A DNA stretch of 64,000 nt. Origin: Burkholderiaceae bacterium (lineage in GTDB: Bacteria > Pseudomonadota > Gammaproteobacteria > Burkholderiales > Burkholderiaceae_C). The stretch is taken from positions 62,001 through 126,000 of the forward strand of contig CAJYPV010000028.1 in the NCBI GenBank assembly GCA_913776825.1, given 5' to 3'. Below the pieces are notes generated by a model. That model was not told where the DNA came from, made no database searches, and worked only from the letters and a program-made list of their open reading frames with translations. A program made the translations under genes and the position numbers. The number at the start of each line of letters is the position of its first letter. The first letter of the stretch is position 1. This document shows positions 60,853-64,000 of this stretch, piece after piece.

Positions 60853-61776
60853 TCAGACCGGGGTCAGCCAGTGAGCATAGGCCGGGTTGCGGCCATGCAC
60901 GATGTCGAAGAAGGCGGCCTGGATCTTTTCGGTGATCGGGCCGCGGCTGCCAATGCCGATCTCGATGCGGTCGAGCTCGCGGATCGGCGTCACTTCCGCA
61001 GCGGTGCCGGTGAAGAAGGCTTCATCGGCGATGTAGACCTCATCGCGGGTGATGCGCTTTTCCACCAGCTTCAGGCCGAGGTCCTGGCAGATGGCGAAGA
61101 TGGTGTTGCGGGTGATGCCGTTGAGCGCACCGGCCGACAGATCGGGCGTGTAGACCACGCCGTTCTTGATGATGAAGAGGTTCTCGCCCGCGCCTTCGGA
61201 AACGAAGCCCGACGCATCCAGCAGCAGCGCCTCGTCGTAGCCGTCGTCGGTCGCTTCCATGTTGGCCAGGATCGAGTTGGTGTAGTTGGACACCGCCTTC
61301 GCCTGGGTCATGGTGATGTTGACGTGGTGGCGGGTGTAGCTGCTGGTCTTGACGCGGATGCCGCGCTTGAGGCCTTCCTCGCCCAGGTAGGCGCCCCAGG
61401 CCCAGGCCGCGACCATCAGATGGACCTTGTTGCCCTTGGGGCTGACGCCCAGCTTCTCGGAGCCGATCCAGGTCAGCGGACGCAAATAGCCGCTGCTCAA
61501 TTGGTTCTCGCGCACGACGGCCTTCTGGGCCTCTTCCACCTGTTCGACGGTGAAGGGCAGCTTCATGCGCAGGATCTTGGCGCTGTTGAAGAGGCGCTCG
61601 GTGTGCTCGCGCAGCCGGAAGATCGCGGTGCCGCGGTCGGTCTGATAGGCCCGCACGCCTTCGAAGGCGCCGCAGCCGTAGTGCAGGGTGTGGGTCAGCA
61701 CATGGATCTTGGCGTCGCGCCAGTCCACCAGCTCGCCGTCCATCCAGATCTTGCCGTCGCGGTCGTCCAGTGACAT
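60853..61776 (-). CDS. ilvE: Branched-chain amino acid aminotransferase
   Basis: The 307-residue class IV PLP enzyme starts at ATG 61776 (AAGGAA nearby). It contains DAKIHVLTHTLHYGCGAFEGVRAY, LRPLTWIGSEKLGVSP, the PLP lysine region TQAKAVSNYTNSILANMEA, and GYDEALLLDASGFVSEGAGENLFII. It transfers amino groups in the last step of Leu, Ile and Val synthesis and the first step of breakdown. Confidence 0.95.
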   Translation of the reverse strand: MSLDDRDGKIWMDGELVDWRDAKIHVLTHTLHYGCGAFEGVRAYQTDRGTAIFRLREHTERLFNSAKILRMKLPFTVEQVEEAQKAVVRENQLSSGYLRPLTWIGSEKLGVSPKGNKVHLMVAAWAWGAYLGEEGLKRGIRVKTSSYTRHHVNITMTQAKAVSNYTNSILANMEATDDGYDEALLLDASGFVSEGAGENLFIIKNGVVYTPDLSAGALNGITRNTIFAICQDLGLKLVEKRITRDEVYIADEAFFTGTAAEVTPIRELDRIEIGIGSRGPITEKIQAAFFDIVHGRNPAYAHWLTPV

Positions 61777-61864
61777 GGGATTTCCTTCTGCCTCGTGCTG
61801 CAAAAACCGGGATTTTATGCGGCGCGACGCCGCCCGGCGCGGCCCGTCAGCGCCGGTTTGCCGC

Positions 61865-62326
61865 TCAACGCGCGGGGGTGAGGGGCTCGGCCTCGACGGT
61901 GGTGGCGGCGGGCACGGGCGCCACGTCTGCCGCCGTGTCGCCGTCCGCTGCGGGCGGCGTGCCGTTGCGCAGCAAGGTCCAGCTGACCACGAGGCTGCGC
62001 GCCATCACCACATCGACCGCATCGCCGCCTGCATCCGTCCAGCGGTAGGTCTCCGGGGCGACCTTCTCGCCCAGCGAGCGGGTCAGCTTGATCAGGTCGA
62101 CCAGCTTCATGCCGGCATGCAGACGGGACTGCAGCATGACCGCGCTGGAGACATGGCCCAGCGGCGATTCATTGGCGGTGCGCATCACCTTCATCAACTG
62201 CGTGAACTGCAGCAGCAGGTAGAAGACCACGCCGGACAGCGCCACGATCGCGCCCTTCCAGCCGAAGAATGCGGTGCCGGCCACGAAGGCGGCGAGGGTC
62301 AGGACGATGCCGAAATACTTGTTCAT
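61865..62326 (-). CDS. Small membrane protein of unknown function
   Basis: The 153-residue protein starts MNKYFGIVLTLAAFVAGTAFFGWKGAIVALSGVVFYLLLQFTQLMKVMR, two adjacent membrane helices. A cytoplasmic domain (SAVMLQSRLHAGMKLVDLIKLTRSLGEKV and YRWTDAGGDAVDVVMARSLVVSWTLLR) and an Ala/Pro-rich tail follow. The layout is like uncharacterised Burkholderiales proteins near ilvE. Spacing to ilvE is 88 bases. Confidence 0.75.
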   Translation of the reverse strand: MNKYFGIVLTLAAFVAGTAFFGWKGAIVALSGVVFYLLLQFTQLMKVMRTANESPLGHVSSAVMLQSRLHAGMKLVDLIKLTRSLGEKVAPETYRWTDAGGDAVDVVMARSLVVSWTLLRNGTPPAADGDTAADVAPVPAATTVEAEPLTPAR

Positions 62327-62567
62327 GGATGAGGTGCCGCCACGGCGGGCATGGGATCTCGGAAGGTGATCGTCGCAACCGCCGAGCGGCTGCAGGCGCT
62401 GGGTCGATCGACCATCGGCCTGTCGTCAAGCCGATCGGTGAGCCGCTGCGACCGGTATTGTCACGGCAGCGCGCGAACGTGGCATGTGGGTATTGCGCAG
62501 GCGCCGACGCCGGACGAGCGAGACAGGCCGGCCCCGTCCCCGCGCCGGCCGTCCCATGGGCGCCGGC

Positions 62568-63929
62568 TCACATGCCGCGCAGGATCTCGATCGCGTCCTC
62601 GATCCGCGCCACCGAGTGCACCGTCAGTCCGGGGATCGGTTTCTTGGGCGCATTCGCCTGCGGCACCACGGCCACCGAGAAGCCCAGCTTGGCCGCTTCC
62701 TTCAGCCGCTCCTGACCCCGTGGCGCAGGCCGGACCTCGCCCGCCAGGCCGACTTCGCCGAATGCGATGAAGCCCTTGGGCAGCGGCTTGCCGCGCAGCG
62801 AGCTCTGGATGGCCAGCAGCACGGCCAGGTCGGCCGCGGGCTCACTGATGCGCACGCCGCCGACCGCGTTCACGAAGACGTCCTGATCCATCGTCGCCAC
62901 GCCGGCATGGCGGTGCAGCACCGCCAGCAGCATCGCCAGACGATCGCGCTCCAGGCCGACCGACAGCCGCCGCGGGCTCGGCCCGCCGCTGTCCACCAGC
63001 GCCTGCAGCTCCACCAGCAACGGACGGGTGCCTTCCAGCGTGACCAGCACGCAGGAACCGGGCACCGGCTCGCCGTGGGTGGACAGGAAAATCGCGCTTG
63101 GATTGGTGACGCCCTTCAGCCCCTTCTCGGTCATCGCGAAGACGCCGATCTCATTGACCGCGCCGAAGCGGTTCTTGATCGCCCGGACCAGGCGATAACT
63201 GCTGTGGGTGTCGCCCTCGAAATACAGCACCGTGTCGACGATGTGTTCCAGCACCCGCGGCCCGGCCAGCGCGCCTTCCTTGGTGACATGGCCGACCAGC
63301 ACGATGGCGCAGCCGCTGGCTTTGGCGGTGCGGGTCAGCTGCGCGGCGCACTCGCGCACCTGGGCGACCGAGCCCGGCGCGGAACTGAGCTGCTCGGAGT
63401 AAAGCGTCTGGATGGAGTCGATCACGCAGAAGCGGGGCTGCTCGACTTCAATGGTGGCGAGGATCTTCTCCAGGCCGATTTCGGCCAGCACGCGCACCTG
63501 ACTGCCGTCCAGGCTGAGCCGGCGAGCGCGCATCGCGACTTGGGCGCCGGACTCTTCCCCGGTGACATACAGCACCTTCATCTGGCGCGAGAGCGCGTCC
63601 ACCGCCTGCAGCAGCAGCGTCGACTTGCCGATGCCCGGATCGCCGCCGATCAGCACCACGCCGCCGCTGACGATTCCGCCGCCCAGCACCCGGTCCAGTT
63701 CTTCCAGCGAGGTGGGCGTGCGGTCCACATCGCGGGCCTCGATCTCGGACAAGGTGGCCACCGGCTGGCTCTTCGCCAGCGCCTGGTAGCGGTTCTTGCC
63801 ACCGGCGGGCGCCTCGGCGACGGTCTCGCTCAAGGTGTTCCAGGCGCCGCAGGCGGGGCAGCGGCCCAGCCATTTGGCGCTCGTGGCGCCGCATTCAGAA
63901 CAGACGTAATGGGTTTTGGGAGAGGCCAT
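62568..63929 (-). CDS. radA: DNA repair protein RadA
   Basis: The 453-residue protein has an N-terminal C4 zinc finger (CSECG and CPACG, Cys10, 13, 24, 27). The RecA-like core has Walker A IGGDPGIGKSTLLLQ, followed by Walker B region FCVIDSIQTLYSEQL, the RadA-specific KNRFG motif, and a Lon-like C-terminal domain. It promotes branch migration in recombination and is needed for repair. Length and all motifs are complete. Confidence 0.96.
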   Translation of the reverse strand: MASPKTHYVCSECGATSAKWLGRCPACGAWNTLSETVAEAPAGGKNRYQALAKSQPVATLSEIEARDVDRTPTSLEELDRVLGGGIVSGGVVLIGGDPGIGKSTLLLQAVDALSRQMKVLYVTGEESGAQVAMRARRLSLDGSQVRVLAEIGLEKILATIEVEQPRFCVIDSIQTLYSEQLSSAPGSVAQVRECAAQLTRTAKASGCAIVLVGHVTKEGALAGPRVLEHIVDTVLYFEGDTHSSYRLVRAIKNRFGAVNEIGVFAMTEKGLKGVTNPSAIFLSTHGEPVPGSCVLVTLEGTRPLLVELQALVDSGGPSPRRLSVGLERDRLAMLLAVLHRHAGVATMDQDVFVNAVGGVRISEPAADLAVLLAIQSSLRGKPLPKGFIAFGEVGLAGEVRPAPRGQERLKEAAKLGFSVAVVPQANAPKKPIPGLTVHSVARIEDAIEILRGM

Positions 63930-63951
63930 GGGCGGGATTGTCGCCGCCCGG

Positions 63952-64000
63952 TCACTTGATCCGGATCAGGTGCCAGGCATGCGGCAAGGAGTCGGCCGCT
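63952..64000 (-). CDS. 3' end of a gene cut by the window edge
   Basis: On the minus strand a frame open to the right edge ends at TGA 63952-63954, with the tail AADSLPHAWHLIRIK. It lies 22 bases before the radA start, so it is probably co-transcribed with radA. The tail is too short to identify the gene. Confidence 0.45.
   Translation of the reverse strand, partial: AADSLPHAWHLIRIK

Overview
The window is about 64 kb of GC-rich chromosomal DNA (very roughly two thirds G+C by eye) with tightly packed genes. It looks like a photosynthetic betaproteobacterium of the Rubrivivax/Roseateles/Leptothrix group in Burkholderiales. The evidence is a puf operon with tetraheme pufC next to bchYZ, plus many Burkholderiales-style housekeeping genes. 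The genus is an inference. No insertion sequence, prophage, CRISPR array or rRNA gene was seen. One tRNA gene, tRNA-Arg(CCG), is present.

Positions 1-7.8 kb are the end of a photosynthesis gene cluster. It runs bchY (5' end cut off), bchZ, a hairpin-rich leader, pufB, a non-canonical 83-codon membrane ORF, pufA, a strong hairpin, pufL, pufM, a non-canonical 84-codon ORF joined by ATGA overlaps on both sides, and pufC. A PpsR/CrtJ-like regulator follows that ends right after its last PAS domain, with no DNA-binding helix-turn-helix. Together these genes make chlorophyllide reductase, LH1 and the reaction centre with its cytochrome.

7.8-30.8 kb is mixed accessory and housekeeping DNA. It holds an AraC regulator divergent from a secreted chloroperoxidase-like hydrolase, a lipoprotein, a LysR-KptA operon divergent from a HAD-like gene, GTP-type PEP carboxykinase, a LysR-YecA pair, a metallophosphoesterase and UspA. 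An ArgP/LysE/DadA amino-acid module, an Hsp70-like gene, an S9 peptidase, an AbiE toxin-antitoxin pair under a long palindrome, and a second YecA paralogue follow. A likely small RNA gene lies near 30.9 kb.

31-44.7 kb holds LysR/mmsA, three diguanylate cyclases (two as a tandem paralogous pair), RlpA, a fumarylacetoacetase-family enzyme with nadC, and a complete polar amino-acid ABC transporter.

44.7-57.1 kb holds the Anbu/transglutaminase/alpha-E/ATP-grasp cluster, a fourth diguanylate cyclase, a short ModE-like regulator, small enzymes, an Rrf2-controlled thioredoxin-reductase-like gene and modABC. 57.3-64 kb holds tRNA-Arg, a cytochrome c5-type protein, a YheT-like hydrolase, an NTF2-like protein, a zinc-finger protein, ilvE, a membrane protein and radA, with a partial gene at the very end.

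The points most worth a second look are the two extra puf-operon ORFs, the PpsR without an HTH, the KptA/HAD pair, the AbiE operator, the candidate small RNA, and a molybdate system in which neither ModE nor ModC carries a Mop/TOBE domain.
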